Part shown: positions 48,286-61,473 of the stretch, piece by piece | How positions within the stretch are numbered: position 1 is the first letter of the stretch | Layout: every line of letters starts with the position of its first letter | Assembly: GCF_048773025.1 (NCBI RefSeq) | Contig: NW_027413960.1 | Location: 3,475,945 to 3,539,944, forward strand | Length of the DNA stretch: 64,000 bases | From: Camelus bactrianus | Taxonomy: Eukaryota > Chordata > Mammalia > Artiodactyla > Camelidae | Direction of reading: 5' to 3' | Notes under the pieces: model-generated | Database searches by the model: none | Seen by the model: only the letters and a program-made list of their open reading frames with translations | Told to the model about the DNA's origin: nothing | Translations under genes and position numbers: made by a program

Positions 48286-51272
48286 GGAGCTAGTACCTCC
48301 CCATATATATGTATGGAGTGGTGTTTGCAACTGAAGAGAAACTTTGTGTTCCCAACAAGCAAGGTGCAGGACGGCTTTCACACACACTTATCTCTCAGAA
48401 CTGAGCATGTGGAGAGACGTTCGTTCATCTAGCACAATGGGAATGGGTTGCAGGAAAAACTTTTACTCTGGATTCTCAGTCTGTTTCCTAGTGCCGTTTT
48501 GAAGTTCCTGCAGTTTTCACTGTAAAACCGAGTTGGAGCTAGTACCTCCCCATGTATATGTATGGAGTGGAGTTTGCAACTGAAGAGAAACTTTGTGTTC
48601 CCATCAAGCTAGGTGAAGGATGGCTTTCACACACACTTATCTCTCAGAACTGAGCATGTGGAGAGACGTTCGTTAATCTAGCACAAAGGGAACGGGTTGC
48701 AAGAGAAACTTTTACTCTGGTTTTTCAGTCTGTTTCCTAGTGCCTGTTTGAAGTTCCTGCAGTTTTCACTGTAAAACCGAGTTGGAGCTAGTACCTCCCC
48801 ATATATATGTATGGAGTGGACTTTGCAACTGAAGAGAAACTTTGTGTTCCCAACAAGCTAGGTGAAGGACGGCTTTCACACACACTTATCTCTCAGAATT
48901 GAGCATGTGCAGTGACGTTCGTTCATCTAGCACAAAGGGAACGGGTTGCAAGAGAAACTTTTACTCTGGTTTCTCAGTCTGTTTCCTTGTGCCGGTTTGA
49001 AGTTCCTGAAATTTTCACTGTAAAACCCAGTTGGAGCTAGTACATCCCCTTATATGTGTATGGAGTGGAGTTTGCAACAGAAGAGAAACTTTGTGTTCCC
49101 AACAAGCTAGGTGAAGTACGGCTTTCACACACACTTATCTCTCAAAACTGAGCATGTGGAGGGACGTTCGTTCATCTAGCACAAAGGGAATGGGTTGCAG
49201 GAGAAACTTTTACTCTGGTTTCTCAGTCTGTTTCCTAGTGCCAGTTTGAAGTTCCTGCAGTTTTCACTGTAAAACAGAGTTGGAGCTAGTACTTCCCCAT
49301 ATATATGTACGGAATGTAGTTTGCAACTGAAGAGAAACTTTGTGTTCCCAACAAGCTAGGTGAAGGACGGCTTTCACACACACTTATCTCTCAGAACTTA
49401 GCATGTGGAGAGACGTTCGTTCATCTAGCACAAAGGGAACGGGTTGCAGGAGAAACTTTTACTCTGGTTTCTCAGTCTGTTTCCTAGTAGCGGTTTGAAG
49501 TTCCTGCAGTTTTCACTGTAAAACCGAGTTGGAGCTAGTACCTCCCCATTTATATGTATGGAGTGGAGTTTGCAACTGAAGAGAAACTTTGTGTTCCCAA
49601 CAAGCTATGTGAAGTACGGCTTTCACACACACTTATCTCTCAGAACTGAGCATGTGGAGAGACGTTCGTTCATCTAGCACAAAGGGAACGGGTTGCAGGA
49701 GAAACATTTACTCTGTTTCTCGGTCTGTTTCCTAGTGCCAGTATGAAATTCCTGCAGTTTTCACTGTAAAACCGAGTTGGAGCTAGTAAATCCCCATATA
49801 TATGTATGGAGTGGAGTTTGCAACTGAAGAGAAACTTTGTGTTCCCAACAAGCAAGGTGCAGGACGGCTTTCACACACACTTATCTCTCAGAACTGAGCA
49901 TGTGGAGAGACGTTCGTTCATCTAACACAATGGGAATGGGTTGCAGGAAAAACTTTTACTCTGGTTTCTCAGTCTGTTTCCTAGTGCCGGTTTGAAGTTA
50001 CTGCAGTTTTCACTGTAAAACCGAGTTGGAGCTAGTACCTCCCCATATATATGTATGGAGTGGAGTTTGCAACTGAAGAGAAACTTTGTGTTCCCAACAA
50101 GCTAGGTGAAGGATGGCTTTCACACACACTTATCTCTCAGAACTGAGCATGTGGTGAGACGTTCGTTCATCTAGCACAAAGGGAACGGGTTGCAAGAGAA
50201 ACTTTTACTCTGGTTTCTCAGTCTGTTTCCTAGTGCCTGTTTGAAGTTCCTGCAGTTTTCACTGTAAAACCGAGTTGGAGCTAGTACCTCCCCATATATA
50301 TGTATGGAGTGGACTTTGCAACTGAAGAGTAACTTTGTGTTCCCAACAAGCTAGGTGAAGGACGGCTTTCACACACACTTATCTCTCAGAATTGAGCATG
50401 TGCAGTGACGTTCGTTCATCTAGCACAAAGGGAACGGGTTGCAAGAGAAACTTTTACTCTGGTTTCTCAGTCTGTTTCCTAGTGCCGGTTTGAAGTTCCT
50501 GAAGTTTTCACTGTAAAACCCAGATGGAGCTAGTACATCCCCTTATATGTGTATGGAGTGGAGTTTGCAACAGAAGAGAAACTTTGTGTTCCCAACAAGC
50601 TAGGTGAAGTACGGCTTTCACACACACTTATCTCTCAGAACTGAGCATGTGGAGGGACGTTCGTTCATCTAGCACAAAGGGAATGGGTTGCAGGAGAAAC
50701 TTTTACTCTGGTTTCTCAGTCTGTTTCCTAGTGCCAGTTTGAAGTTCCTGCAGTTTTCACTGTAAAACAGAGTTGGAGCTAGTACTTCCCCATATATATG
50801 TACGGAATGTAGTTTGCAACTGAAGAGAAACTTTGTGTTCCCAACAAGCTAGGTGAAGGACGGCTTTCACACACACTTATCTCTCAGAACTGAGCATGTG
50901 GAGAGACGTTCGTTCATCTAGCACAAAGGGAACGGGTTGCAGGAGAAACTTTTACTCTGGTTTCTCAGTCTGTTTCCTAGTAGCGGTTTGAAGTTCCTGC
51001 AGTTTTCACTGTAAAACCGAGTTGGAGCTAGTACCTCCCCATTTATATGTATGGAGTGGAGTTTGCAACTGAAGAGAAACTTTGTGTTCCCAACAAGCTA
51101 TGTGAAGTACGGCTTTCACACACACTTATCTCTCAGAACTGAGCATGTGGAGAGACGTTCGTTCATCTAGCACAAAGGGAACGGGTTGCAGGAGAAACAT
51201 TTACTCTGGTTTCTCGGTCTGTTTCCTAGTGCCAGTATGAAATTCCTGCAGTTTTCACTGTAAAACCGAGTT
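48286..51272 (+). repeat. Two six-monomer HORs
   Basis: The first (48,286) copies 34,596. The second (49,779) starts with the gctagtaaatcccc m1 and continues m2-m6 with m4 at 50,526, where the 36-kb relative enters the P hybrid. The long duplication therefore ends near 50,525. Private marks are gtggtgagacg near 50,152 and cccagatgg near 50,521. Confidence 0.91.
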
Positions 51273-53015
51273 GGAGCTAGTACCTTCCCATATATATCTA
51301 TGGAGTGGTGTTTGCAACTGAAGAGAAACTTTGTGTTCCCAACAAGCTAGGTGAAGGACGGCTTTCACACACACTTATCTCTCAGAATTGAGCATGTGCA
51401 GTGACGTTCGTTCATCTAGCACAAAGGGAACGGGTTGCAAGAGAAACTTTTACTCTGGTTTCTCAGTCTGTTTCCTAGTGCCGGTTTGAAGTTCCTGCAG
51501 TTTTCACTGTAAAACCCAGTTGGAGCTAGTACATCCCCTTATATGTGTATGGAGTGGAGTTTGCAACAGAAGAGAAACTTTGTGTTCCCAACAAGCAAGG
51601 TGAAGGACGGCTTTCACACACACGTATCTCTCCGAACTGAGCATGTGGAGAGACGTTCGTTCATCTAGCACAAAGGGAACGGGTTGCAGGAGAAACATAT
51701 ACTCTGGTTTCTCGGTCTGTTTCCTAGTGCCAGTATGAAGTTCCTGCAGTTTTCACTGTAAAACCGAGTTGGAGCTAGTACCTCCCCATATATATGTATG
51801 GAGTGGTGTTTGCAACTGAAGAGAAACTTTGTGTTCCCAACAAGCAAGGTGCAGGACGGCTTTCACACACACTTATCTCTCAGAACTGAGCATGTGGAGA
51901 GACGTTCGTTCATCTAGCACAATGGGAATGGGTTGCAGGAAAAACTTTTACTCTGGTTTCTCAGTCTGTTTCCTAGTGCCTGTTTGAAGTTCCTGCAGTT
52001 TTCACTGTAAAACCGAGTTGGAGCTAGTACCTCCCCATATATATGTATGGAGTGGACTTTGCAACTGAAGAGTAACTTTGTGTTCCCAACAAGCTAGGTG
52101 AAGGACGGCTTTCACACACACTTATCTCTCAGAATTGAGCATGTGCAGTGACGTTCGTTCATCTAGCACAAAGGGAACGGGTTGCAAGAGAAACTTTTAC
52201 TCTGGTTTCTCAGTCTGTTTCCTAGTGCCGGTTTGAAGTTCCTGAAGTTTTCACTGTAAAACCCAGTTGGAGCTAGTACATCCCCTTATATGTGTATGGA
52301 GTGGAGATTGCAACAGAAGAGAAACTTTGTGTTCCCAACAAGCTAGGTGAAGTACGGCTTTCACACACACTTATCTCTCAGAACTGAGCATGTGGAGGGA
52401 CGTTCGTTCATCTAGCACAAAGGGAATGGGTTGCAGGAGAAACTTTTACTCTGGTTTCTCAGTCTGTTTCCTAGTGCCAGTTTGAAGTTCCTGCAGTTTT
52501 CACTGTAAAACAGAGTTGGAGCTAGTACTTCCCCATATATATGTACGGAATGTAGTTTGCAACTGAAGAGAAACTTTGTGTTCCCAACAAGCTAGGTGAA
52601 GGACGGCTTTCACACACACTTATCTCTCAGAACTGAGCATGTGGAGAGACGTTCGTTCATCTAGCACAAAGGGAACGGGTTGCAGGAGAAACTTTTACTC
52701 TGGTTTCTCAGTCTGTTTCCTAGTAGCGGTTTGAAGTTCCTGCAGTTTTCACTGTAAAACCGAGTTGGAGCTAGTACCTCCCCATTTATATGTATGGAGT
52801 GGAGTTTGCAACTGAAGAGAAACTTTGTGTTCCCAACAAGCTATGTGAAGTACGGCTTTCACACACACTTATCTCTCAGAACTGAGCATGTGGAGAGACG
52901 TTCGTTCATCTAGCACAAAGGGAACGGGTTGCAGGAGAAACATTTACTCTGGTTTCTCGGTCTGTTTCCTAGTGCCAGTATGAAATTCCTGCAGTTTTCA
53001 CTGTAAAACCGAGTT
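51273..53015 (+). repeat. m1/m3 hybrid, P, m1/m2 hybrid, then m3-m6
   Basis: The monomer at 51,771 starts as m1 (gtgttt, caaggtgcagg, caatggg, gcaggaaaaac) and ends with the m2 form gcctgtttg, so one monomer is lost. Ordinary m3-m6 follow from 52,020. The eight-mer is thus present here only in part. Confidence 0.88.
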
Positions 53016-54259
53016 GGAGCTTGTACCTTCCCATATATATGTATGGAGTGGTGTTTGCAACTGAAGAGAAACTTTGTGTTCCCAACAAGCAAGGTGCAGG
53101 ACGGCTTTCACACACACTTATCTCTCAGAACTGAGCATGTGGAGAGACGTTCGTTCATCTAGCACAATGGGAATGGGTTGCAGGAAAAACTTTTACTCTG
53201 GTTTCTCAGTCTGTTTCCTAGTGCCGTTTTGAAGTTCCTGCAGTTTTCACTGTAAAACCGAGTTGGAGCTAGTACCTCCCCATATATATGTATGGAGTGG
53301 AGTTTGCAACTGAAGAGAAACTTTGTGTTCCCATCAACTAGGTGAAGGATGGCTTTCACACACACTTATCTCTCAGAACTGAGCATGTGGAGAGACGTTC
53401 GTTCATCTAGCACAAAGGGAACGGGTTGCAAGAGAAACTTTTACTCTGGTTTTTCAGTCTGTTTCCTAGTGCCTGTTTGAAGTTCCTGCAGTTTTCACTG
53501 TAAAACCGAGTTGGAGCTAGTACCTCCCCATATATATGTATGGAGTGGACTTTGCAACTGAAGAGAAACTTTGTGTTCCCAACAAGCTAGGTGAAGGACG
53601 GCTTTCACACACACTTATCTGTCAGAATTGAGCATGTGCAGTGACGTTCGTTCATCTAGCACAAAGGGAACGGGTTGCAAGAGAAACTTTTACTCTGGTT
53701 TCTCAGTCTGTTTCCTAGTGCCGGTTTGAAGTTCCTGAAGTTTTCACTGTAAAACCCAGTTGGAGCTAGTACATCCCCTTATATGTGTATGGAGTGGAGT
53801 TTGCAACAGAAGAGAATCTTTGTGTTCCCAACAAGCTAGTTGAAGTACGGCTTTCACACACACTTATCTCTCAGAACTGAGCATGTGGAGGGACGTTCGT
53901 TCATCTAGCACAAAGGGAATGGGTTGCAGGAGAAACTTTTACTCTGGTTTCTCAGTCTGTTTCCTAGTACCGGTTTGAAGTTCCTGCAGTTTTCACTGTA
54001 AAACCGAGTTGGAGCTAGTACCTCCCCATTTATATGTATGGAGTGGAGTTTGCAACTGAAGAGAAACTTTGTGTTCCCAACAAGCTATGTGAAGTACGGC
54101 TTTCACACACACTTATCTCTCAGAACTGAGCATGTGGAGAGACGTTCGTTCATCTAGCACAAAGGGAACGGGTTGCAGGAGAAACATTTACTCTGGTTTC
54201 TCGGTCTGTTTCCTAGTGCCAGTATGAAATTCCTGCAGTTTTCACTGTAAAACCGAGTT
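53016..54259 (+). repeat. Five-monomer HOR m1 m2 m3 m4/m5 m6
   Basis: The m4/m5 hybrid at 53,762 keeps gagggacg and aatggg from m4 and switches to m5 only at tagtaccgg. The hybrid at 31,364 has already switched by gagagacg, so the two deletions of 249 bp are independent. The m2 copy has a 1-bp loss in cccatcaactagg. Confidence 0.88.
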
Positions 54260-56248
54260 GGAGCTAGTACCTCCCCATATATATGTATGGAGTGGTGTTT
54301 GCAACTGAAGAGAAACTTTGTGTTCCCAACAAGCAAGGTGCAGGACGGCTTTCACACACACTTATCTCTCAGAACTGAGCATGTGGAGAGACGTTCGTTC
54401 ATCTAGCACAATGGGAATGGGTTGCAGGAAAAACTTTTACTCTGGTTTCTCAGTCTGTTTCCTAGTGCCGTTTTGAAGTTCCTGCAGTTTTCACTGTAAA
54501 ACCGAGTTGGAGCTAGTACCTCCCCATATATATGTATGGAGTGGAGTTTGCAACTGAAGAGAAACTTTGTGTTCCCAACAAGCTAGGTGAAGGATGGCTT
54601 TCACACACACTTATCTCTCAGAACTGAGCATGTGGAGAGACGTTCGTTCATCTAGCACAAAGTGAACTGGTTGCAGGAGAAACTTTTTCTCTGGTTTCTC
54701 GGTCTGTTTCCTAGTGCCTGTTTGAAGTTACTGCAGTTTTCACTGTAAAACCGAGTTGGAGCTAGTACCTCTCCATATATATGTATGGAGTGGAGTTTGC
54801 AACTGAAGAGAAACTTTGTGTTCCCAACAAGCTAGGTGCAGGACGGCTTTCACACACACTTATCTCTCAGAACTGAGCATGTGGATAGACGTTCGTTCAT
54901 CTAGCACAAAGGGAACGGGTTGCCAGAAAAACTTTTAATCTGGTTTCTCAGTCTGTTTCCTAGTGCCTGTTTGAAGTTACTGCAGTTTTCACTTTAAACC
55001 GAGTTGGAGCTAATACCTCCCCATATATATGTATGGAGTGGACTTTGCAACTGAAGAGAAACTTTGTGTTCCCAACAAGCTAGGTGAAGGACGGCTTTCA
55101 CACACACTTATCTCTCAGAACTGAGCATGTGGAGAGACGTTCGTTCATCTAGCACAAAGGGAACGGGTTGTAGGAGAAACTTTTACTCTGGTTTCTCAGT
55201 CTGTTTCCTAGAGCCGGTTTGAAGTTCCTGCAGTTTTCACTGTAAAACCGAGTTGGAGCTAGTACCTCCCCATTTATATGTATGGAGTGAAGTTTGCAAC
55301 TGAAGAGAAACTTTGTGTTCCCATCAAGCAACGTGAAGGACGGCTTTCACACACACTTATCTCTCAGAACTGAGCATGTGGAGAGACTTTCGTTCATCTA
55401 GCACAAAGGGAACGGGTTGCAGGAAAAACATTTACTCTGGTTTCTCGGTCTGTTTCCTAGTGCCAGTATGAAGTTCCTGCAGTTTTCACTGTAAAACCGA
55501 GATGGAGCTAGTACCTCCCCATATATATGTATGGAGTGGTGTTTGCAACTGAAGAGAAACTTTGTGTTCCCAACAAGCAAAGTGCAGGACGGCTTTCACA
55601 CACACATATCTCTCAGAACTGAGCATGTGGAGAGACGTTCGTTCATCTAGCACAATGGGAATGGGTTGCAGGAAAAACTTTACTCTGGTTTCTCAGTCTG
55701 TTTCCTAGTGCCGTTTTGAAGTTCCTGCAGTTTTCACTGTAAAACCGAGTTGGAGCTAGTACCTCCCCATATATATGTATGGAGTGGAGTTTGCAACTGA
55801 AGAGAAACTTTGTGTTCCCAACAAGCTAGGTGAAGGATGGCTTTCACACACACTTATCTCTCAGAACTGAGCATGTGGAGAGACGTTCGTTGATCTAGCA
55901 CAAAGGGAACAGGTTGCAGGAGAAATTTTAATCTGGGTTCTCAGCCTGTTTCCTAATGCCGGTTTGAAGTTCCTGCAGTTTTCACTGTAAAACCGAGTTG
56001 GAACTAGTACCACCCCTTATATATGTATGGAGTGGATTTTGCAACAGAAGAGAAACTTTGTGTTCCCAACAAGCTAGGTAAAGGACGGCTTTCACACACA
56101 CTTATCTCTCAGAAGTGAGCATGTGGAGAGACGTTCGTTCATCTAGCACAAAGGGAACTGGTTGCAGGAGAAACTTTTACTCTGGTTTCTCAGTCTGTTT
56201 CCTAGTGCCAGTTTGAAGTTCCTGCAGTTTTCACTGTAAAACCGAGTT
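54260..56248 (+). repeat. m1, shortened n block, then m1 n1' n2'
   Basis: n1 is fused to n3 at 54,509 (gaaggatgg start, then gtgaactgg and tttttctctgg), followed by n4, n5 (with actttaaaccgag), n6, m1, n1' (cgttgatctag) and n2' (accacccctta, gtggattttg). It is a contracted relative of 45,551-48,036. Confidence 0.88.
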
Positions 56249-58489
56249 GGAGCTAGTACTTCCCCATATATATGTACGGAATGTAGTTTGCAACTGAAGA
56301 GAAACTTTGTGTTCCCAACAAGCTAGGTGAAGGACGGCTTTCACACACACTTATCTCTCAGAACTGAGCATGTGGAGAGACGTTCGTTCATCTAGCACAA
56401 AGGGAACTGGTTGCAGGAGAAACTTTTACTCTGGTTTCTCAGTCTGTTTCCTAGTACCGGTTTGAAGTTCCTGCAGTTTTCACTGTAAAACCGAGTTGGA
56501 GCTAGTACCTCCCCATTTATATGTATGGAGTGGAGTTTGCAACTGAAGAGAAACTTTGTGTTCCCAACAAGCAAGGTGAAGGACGGCTTTCACACACACT
56601 TATCTCTCAGAACTGAGCATGTGGAGAGACGTTCGTTCATCTAGCACAAAGGGAACGGGTTGCAGGAGAAACATTTACTCTGGTTTCTCGGTCTGTTTCC
56701 TAGTGCCAGTATGATGTTCCTGCAGTTTTCACTGTAAAACCGAGTTGGAGCTAGTACCTCCCCATATATATGTATGGAGTGGTGTTTGCAACTGAAGAGA
56801 AACTTTGTGTTCCCAACAAGCAAGGTGCAGGACGGCTTTCACACACACTTATCTCTCAGAACTGAGCATGTGGAGAGACGTTCGTTCATCTAGCACAATG
56901 GGAATGGGTTGCAGGAAAAACTTTTACTCTGGTTTCTCAGTCTGTTTCCTAGGGCCTGTTTGAAGTTACTGCAGTTTTCACTGTAAAACCGAGTTGGAGC
57001 TAGTACCTCCCCATATATATGTATGGAGTGGACTTTGCAACTGAAGAGAAACTTTGTGTTCCCAACAAGCTAGGTGAAGGATGGCTTTCACACACACTTA
57101 TCTCTCAGAACTGAGCATGTGGAGAGACGTTCGTTCATCTAGCACAAAGGGAACGGGTTGCAAGAGAAACTTTTACTCTGGTTTCTCAGTCTGTTTCCTA
57201 GTGCGTGTTTGAAGTTCCTGCAGTTTTCACTGTAAAACCGAGTTGGAGCTAGTACCTCCCCATATATATGTATGGAGTGGACTTTGCAACTGAAGAGAAA
57301 CTTTGTGTTCCCAACAAGCTAGGTGAAGGACGGCTTTCACACACACTTATCTCTCAGAATTGAGCATGTGCAGTGACGTTCGTTCATCTAGCACAAAGGG
57401 AACGGGTTGCAAGAGAAACTTTTACTCTGGTTTCTCAGTCTGTTTCCTAGTTCCGGTTTGAAGTTCCTGAAGTTTTCACTGTAAAACCCAGTTGGAGCTA
57501 GTACATCTCCTTATATGTGTATGGAGTGGAGTTTGCAACAGAAGAGAAACTTTGTGTTCCCAACAAGCTAGGTGAAGGACGGCTTTCACACACACTTATC
57601 TCTCAGAACTGAGCATGTGGAGGGACGTTCGTTCATCTAGCACAAAGGGAATGGGTTGCAGGGGAAACTTTTACTCTGGTTTCTCAGTCTGTTTCCTAGT
57701 GCCAGTTTGAAGTTCCTGCAGTTTTCACTGTAAAACAGAGTTGGAGCTAGTACTTCCCCATATATATTTACGGAATGTAGTTTGCAACTGAAGAGAAACT
57801 TTGTGTTCCCAACAAGCTAGGTGAAGGACGGCTTTCACACACACTTATCTCTCAGAACTGAGCATGTGGAGAGACGTTCGTTCATCTAGCACAAACTGAA
57901 CGGGTTGCAGGAGAAACTTTTACTCTGGTTTCTCAGTCTGTTTCCTAGTACCGGTTTGAAGTTCCTGCAGTTTTCCCTGTAAAACCGAGTTGGAGCTAGT
58001 ACCTCCCCATTTACATGTATGGAGTGGAGTTTGCAACTGAAGAGAAACTTTGTGTTCCCAACAAGCAACGTGAAGGACGGCTTTCACACACACTTATCTC
58101 TCAGAACTGAGCATGTGGAGAGACGTTCGTTCATCTAGCACAAAGGGAACGGGTTGCAGGGGAAACATTTACTCTGGTTTCTCGGTCTGTTTCCTAGTGC
58201 CAGTATGAAGTTCCTGAAGTTTTCACTGTAAAACCGAGTTGGAGCTTGTACCTCCCCATATATATGTATGGAGTGGTGTTTGCAACTGAAGAGAAACTTT
58301 GTGTTCCCAACAAGCAAGTTGCAGGACGGCTTTCACACACACTTATCTCTCAGAACTGAGCATGTGGAGAGACGTTCATTCATCTAGCACAATGGGAATG
58401 GGTTGCAGGAAAAACTTTTACTCTGGTTTCTCAGTCTGTTTCCTAGTGCCGTTTTGAAGTTCCTGCAGTTTTCACTGTAAAACCGAGTT
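56249..58489 (+). repeat. m-series monomers, more divergent copy
   Basis: The order is m5, m6, m1 (ending gggcctgtttgaagttactg), m2 with gac at offset 36-38, m3, m4, m5, m6, m1. Private changes are commoner here than at 35-52 kb, for example gtatgatgttcc, atatatttacgg, caaactgaacgg, ttttccctg and gacgttcattc. Confidence 0.86.
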
Positions 58490-60229
58490 GGAGCTCTTAC
58501 CTCCCCATATATATGTATGGAGTGGAGTTTGCAACTGAAGAGAAACTTTGTGTTCCCAACAAGCTAGGTGAAGGATGGCTTTCACACACACTTATCTCTC
58601 AGAACTGAGCATGTGGAGAGACGTTCGTTCATCTAGCACAAAGGGAACGGGTTGCAGGAGAAATTTTAATCTGGGTTCTCAGCCTGTTTCCTAATGCCGG
58701 TTTGAAGTTCCTGCAGTTTTCACTGTAAAATCGAGTTGGAACTAGTACCTCCCCTTATATATGTATGGAGTGGAGTTTGCAACAGAAGAGAAAATTTGTG
58801 TTCCCAACAAGCTAGGTAAAGGACGGTTTCACACACACTTATCTCTCAGAAGTGAGCATGTGGAGAGACGTTCGTTCATCTAGCACAAAGGGAACTGGTT
58901 GCAGGAGAAACTTTTACTCTGGTTTCTCAGTCTGTTTCCTAGTGCCGGTTTGAAGTTCCTGCAATTTTCACTGTAAAACCGAGTTGGAGCTAGTACCTCC
59001 CCATATATATGTATCGAGTGGAGTTTGCAACTGAAGAGAAACTTTGTGTTCCCAACAAGCTAGGTGAAGGACGGCTTACAAACACACTTATCTCTCAGAA
59101 CTGAGCATGTGGAGAGACTTTCGTTCATCTAGCACAAAGGGAACGGGTTGCAGGAGAAACTTTACTCTGGTTTCTCAGTCTGTTTCCTAGTGCCGGTTTG
59201 AATTTCCTGCAGTTTTCACTGTAAAACCGAGTTGGAGCTAGTTCCTCCCCATATATATGTATGGAGTGGAGTTTGCAACTGAAGAGAAACTTTGTGTTAC
59301 CAACAAGCTAGGTGAAGGACGGCTTTCACACACACTTATCTCTCAGAACTGAGCATGTGGAGAGACGTTCGTTCATCTAGCACAAAGTGAACTGGTTGCA
59401 GGAGAAACTTTTACTCTGGTTTCTCGGTCGGTTTCCTAGTGCCTGTTTGAAGTAACTGCAGTTTTCACTGTAAAACCGAGTTGGAGCTAGTACCTCTCCA
59501 TATATATGTATGGAGTGGAGTTTGCAACTGAAGAGAAACTTTGTGTTCCCAACAAGCTAGGTGCAGGACGGCTTTCACACACACTTATCTCTCAGAACTG
59601 AGCATGTGGATAGACGTTCGTTCATCTAGCACAAAGGGAACGGGTTGCCGGAAAAACTTTTACTCTGGTTTCTCAGTCTGTTTCCTAGTGCCTGTTTGAA
59701 GTTCCTGCAGTTTTCACTGTAAAACCGAGTTGGAGCTAGTACCTCCCCATATATATGTATGGATTGGTGTTTGCAACTGAAGAGAAACTTTGTGTTCCCA
59801 ACAAGCTAGGTGAAGGACGGCTTTCACACACAATTATCTCACAGAACTGAGTATGTGGAGAGACGTTCGTTCATCTAGCACAAATTGAACTGGTTGCAGG
59901 AGAAACTTTTACTCTGGTTTCTCGGTCTGTTTCCTAGTGCCAGTTTGAAGTTCCTGCAGTTTTCACTGTAAAACCGAGTTGGAGCTAGTACCTCTCCATA
60001 TATATGTATGGAGTGGAGTTTGCAACTGAAGAGAAACTTTGTGTTCCCAACAAGCTAGGTGCAGGACGGCTTTCACACACACTTATCTCTCAGAACTGAG
60101 CATGTGGATAGACGGTCGTTCATCTAGCACAAAGGGAACGGGTTGCAGGTAAAACTTTTACTCTGGTTTCTCAGTCTGTTTCCTAGTGCCTGTTAGAAGT
60201 TCCTGCAGTTTTCACTGTAAAACCGAGTT
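58490..60229 (+). repeat. n-type block, divergent copy
   Basis: Monomers start at 58,490 (n1), 58,738 (n2, cggtttcac loss), 58,986, 59,234 (n3-like), 59,483 (n4), 59,732 and 59,981. Extra n-like copies not seen in the 27, 32 and 46 kb blocks are present, such as the caaattgaactgg monomer at 59,732, related to 10,953. This may be an older form of the n series. Confidence 0.84.
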
Positions 60230-61473
60230 GGAGCTAGTACCTCCCCATATATATGTATGGATTGGACTTTGCAACTGAAGAGAAACTTTGTGTTCCCAAC
60301 AAGCTAGGTGAAGGACGGCTTTCACACACACTTATCTCTCAGAATTGAGCATGTGCAGTGACGTTCGTTCATCTAGCACAAAGGGAACGGGTTGCAAGGG
60401 AAACTTTTACTCTGGTTTCTCAGTCTGTTTCCTAGTGCCGGTTTGAAGTTCCTGAAGTTTTCACTGTAAAACCCAGTTGGAGCTAGTACATCCCCTTATA
60501 TGTGCATGGAGTGTAGTTTGCAACAGAAGAGAAACTTGTGTTCCCAACAAGCTAGGTGAAGGACGGCTTTCACACACACTTATCTCTCAGAACTGAGCAT
60601 GTGGAGGGACGTTCGTTCATCTAGCACAAAGGGAATGGTTTGCAGGAGAAACTTTTACTCTGGTTTTTCAGTCTGTTTCCTAGTGCCAGTTTGAAGTTCC
60701 TGCAGTTTTCACAGTAAAACAGAGTTGGAGCTAGTACTTCCCCATATATATGTACGGAATGTAGTTGGCAACTGAAGAGAAACTTTGTGTTCCCAACAAG
60801 CTAGGTGAAGGACGGCTTTCACACACACTTATCTCTCAGAACTGAGCATGTGGAGAGACGTTCGTTCATCTAGCACAAAGGGAACGGGTTGCAGGAGAAA
60901 CTTTTACTCTGGTTTCTCAGTCTGTTTCCTAGTACCGGTTTGAAGTTCCTGCAGTTTTCACTGTAAAACCGAGTTGGAGCTAGTACCTCCCCATTTATAT
61001 GTATGGAGTGGAGTTTGCAACTGAAGAGAAACTTTGTGTTCCCAACAAGCAAGGTGAAGGACGGCTTTCACACACACTTATCTCTCAGAACTGAGCATGT
61101 GGAGAGACGTTCGTTCATCTAGCACAAAGGGAACGGGTTGCAGGAGAAACATTTACTCTGGTTTCTCGGTCTGTTTCCTAGTGCCAGTATGAAGTTCCTG
61201 CAGTTTTCACTGTAAAACCGAGTTGGAGCTTGTACCTCCCCATATATATGTATGGAGTGGTGTTTGCAACTGAAGAGAAACTTTGTGTTCCCAACAAGCA
61301 AGGTGCAGGACGGCTTTCACACACACTTATCTCTCAGAACTGAGCATGTGGAGAGACGTTCGTTCATCTAGCACAATGGGAATGGGTTGCAGGAAAAACT
61401 TTTACTCTGGTTTCTCAGTCTGTTTCCTAGTGCCGTTTTGAAGTTCCTGCAGTTTTCACTGTAAAACCGAGTT
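60230..61473 (+). repeat. m3, m4, m5, m6, m1 run
   Basis: Five m-series monomers start at 60,230, 60,479, 60,727, 60,976 and 61,225. m4 has a 1-bp loss (gaaacttgtg). The m6/m1 pair around 61.2 kb uses gagcttgtacc, shared with 58,241. Confidence 0.86.

Larger units (their letters stand above)
45302..50525 (+). repeat. Segmental duplication B, copy 2
   Basis: Partner of 31,613-36,835. Upstream, similarity continues towards 43 kb at an offset of 13,440, the difference of one monomer being the m4/m5 fusion at 31,364. The source arrangement with separate m4 and m5 is kept here. Confidence 0.92.

Noticed and set aside
53762-54010. Possible assembly collapse producing hybrid monomers
   Set aside because: Hybrids are full length, their switch points differ between sites, and some recur within duplicated blocks, all of which fits real exchange. 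Assembly error cannot be wholly excluded without reads.
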